A program made the position numbers and the translations under genes. The notes under the pieces are model-generated. The model was given only the letters and a program-made list of their open reading frames with translations. It was not told the DNA's origin and searched no databases. From Colwellia psychrerythraea (GTDB lineage: Bacteria > Pseudomonadota > Gammaproteobacteria > Enterobacterales > Alteromonadaceae): 64,000 nt of DNA. The stretch lies in the NCBI RefSeq assembly GCF_000764225.1, contig NZ_JQED01000046.1, positions 62,001 through 126,000 on the forward strand, written 5' to 3'. Shown piece by piece: positions 63,288-64,000 of this stretch. Every line of letters starts with the position of its first letter. The stretch's first letter is position 1.

Positions 63288-64000
63288 ATGATATATCAAG
63301 GCAAAAGCCTTAGTGCTCAGCTACTTGAGGATGGTATCGTCGAACTTAAGTTCGATGCCCAAGGCTCAGTAAATAAATTCGATCAAGCAACCTTTGCAGA
63401 GTACATCGCTGTAGTTGCAGCAATAAATGATTGCAGTGAAGCTAAAGGGGTAATTGTTACCTCAGGCAAATCAACGTTTATTGTTGGTGCTGACATTACA
63501 GAATTTTTAGTTTCATTTAGCCAGCCAGAAGACACCCTAACATCTTGGGCAAAAGGTGCATCAGATGTCTTTGACTCATTTGAAGATATTCAATTACCAA
63601 CGATAGCTGCTATTAATGGTATCGCTTTAGGCGGTGGTTGTGAAATGACGCTAGCATGTGACTACCGTGTAGCATCGACTAATGCCAGTATCGGTTTACC
63701 AGAAGTTAAACTAGGATTGATGCCTGGCTTTGGTGGAACAGTTAGACTACCAAGACTTATTGGTTTTGATAATGCCGCCACTTGGATGTCAACAGGTAAA
63801 GCATTCAAGCCTGCAGCCGCACTAGCACAAGGTGCTATTGATGCCGTTGTAGAGCCAGAAAATTTACACGCTGCTGCGATTAACATGCTTAAATTAGCAA
63901 TTGACGGCAAACTAGACTGGCGCGCAAAACGCCAGCCGAAGCTAGAGCCTTTAAATTTATCACCGACAGAACTAATCATGTCATCAACTACCTGTAAAGG
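63288..64000 (+). CDS. fadB: Fatty acid oxidation complex alpha subunit FadB (partial)
   Basis: The first 237 codons, cut by the window edge. MIYQGKSLSAQLLEDGIVELKFDAQGSVNKFDQAT matches FadB, and the enoyl-CoA hydratase oxyanion region GIALGGGCEMTLACDYRVAS and PEVKLGLMPGFGGTVRLPRL are complete. AAGGAG precedes the ATG. FadB hydrates enoyl-CoA and oxidises 3-hydroxyacyl-CoA in beta-oxidation; the dehydrogenase half is beyond the edge. FadJ is less likely, given the N-terminal match. Confidence 0.92.
   Translation, partial: MIYQGKSLSAQLLEDGIVELKFDAQGSVNKFDQATFAEYIAVVAAINDCSEAKGVIVTSGKSTFIVGADITEFLVSFSQPEDTLTSWAKGASDVFDSFEDIQLPTIAAINGIALGGGCEMTLACDYRVASTNASIGLPEVKLGLMPGFGGTVRLPRLIGFDNAATWMSTGKAFKPAAALAQGAIDAVVEPENLHAAAINMLKLAIDGKLDWRAKRQPKLEPLNLSPTELIMSSTTCK

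Overview
The window reads as one stretch of chromosome from a psychrophilic or marine gammaproteobacterium of the Alteromonadales, most like Colwellia. The evidence is the AT-rich composition and the gene blocks: argCBFGH(A) divergent from argE, metBL divergent from metJ, rpsF-priB-rpsR-rplI, glnA with ntrBC, fkpA/slyX/yheV/yheS/yheU, and nudE-cysQ next to yrfG. This placement is an inference from protein families; no database search was run. No phage, plasmid, transposase, CRISPR array, rRNA or tRNA was recognised.

Layout. Positions 1-7906 hold arginine biosynthesis. The leftward operon is argC-argB-argF-argG-argH(A)-argA, where argH is fused to an acetyltransferase domain and a separate argA (cut by the window edge) follows. 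argE diverges from argC, with an ARG box in between. Positions 7911-10457 hold an HGSNAT/DUF1624 membrane acyltransferase-like protein and an unrecognised 459-residue protein. Positions 10662-15126 hold the methionine block metB-metL facing metJ, with two Met-box arrays; a MITE-like element sits directly in front of metJ. Positions 15462-17598 hold a GntR/ABC operon, followed by hemE. A promoter, an A-rich stretch and a terminator at 19502-19716 look like an undescribed small RNA.

Positions 20414-21928 hold a nickel superoxide dismutase cluster (TPR protein, small His-rich membrane protein, sodN, sodX) behind a Fur box. Then come a thioesterase, a glycosyltransferase, fkpA, a WD40 lipoprotein overlapping slyX, yheV, the ABC-F gene yheS, a Sel1 protein, a DUF3149 microprotein, yheU, a DUF1338 enzyme, cysQ, nudE and yrfG. 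Positions 35422-38313 hold a small exported protein, a LysR regulator and an outer-membrane barrel. The ribosomal operon rpsF-priB-rpsR-rplI follows, then an unknown membrane protein and nagX, which has a 28-bp perfect palindrome in front.

From 43155: a Zur-like regulator, an M1 peptidase gene interrupted by a -1 frameshift, a DUF6702 protein, cheX, and the leftward group mpl-def-ubiX. Next come a ferredoxin-reductase fusion and a tandem pair of DUF481 outer-membrane proteins. The nitrogen block follows: glnA with NtrC sites and a sigma-54 promoter, a DUF4124 protein, and ntrB-ntrC with another NtrC site. The window ends with a merC-like gene behind a near-perfect Zur box, a TIGR03899-type protein, a REC-GGDEF-EAL protein and the start of fadB.

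Regulatory sites and regulators often occur together here: NtrC sites with ntrBC, Met boxes with metJ, and a Zur box with a Zur-like gene. A dispersed MITE-like repeat family (four copies plus solitary ends) and a facing pair of REP-like units lie between genes.
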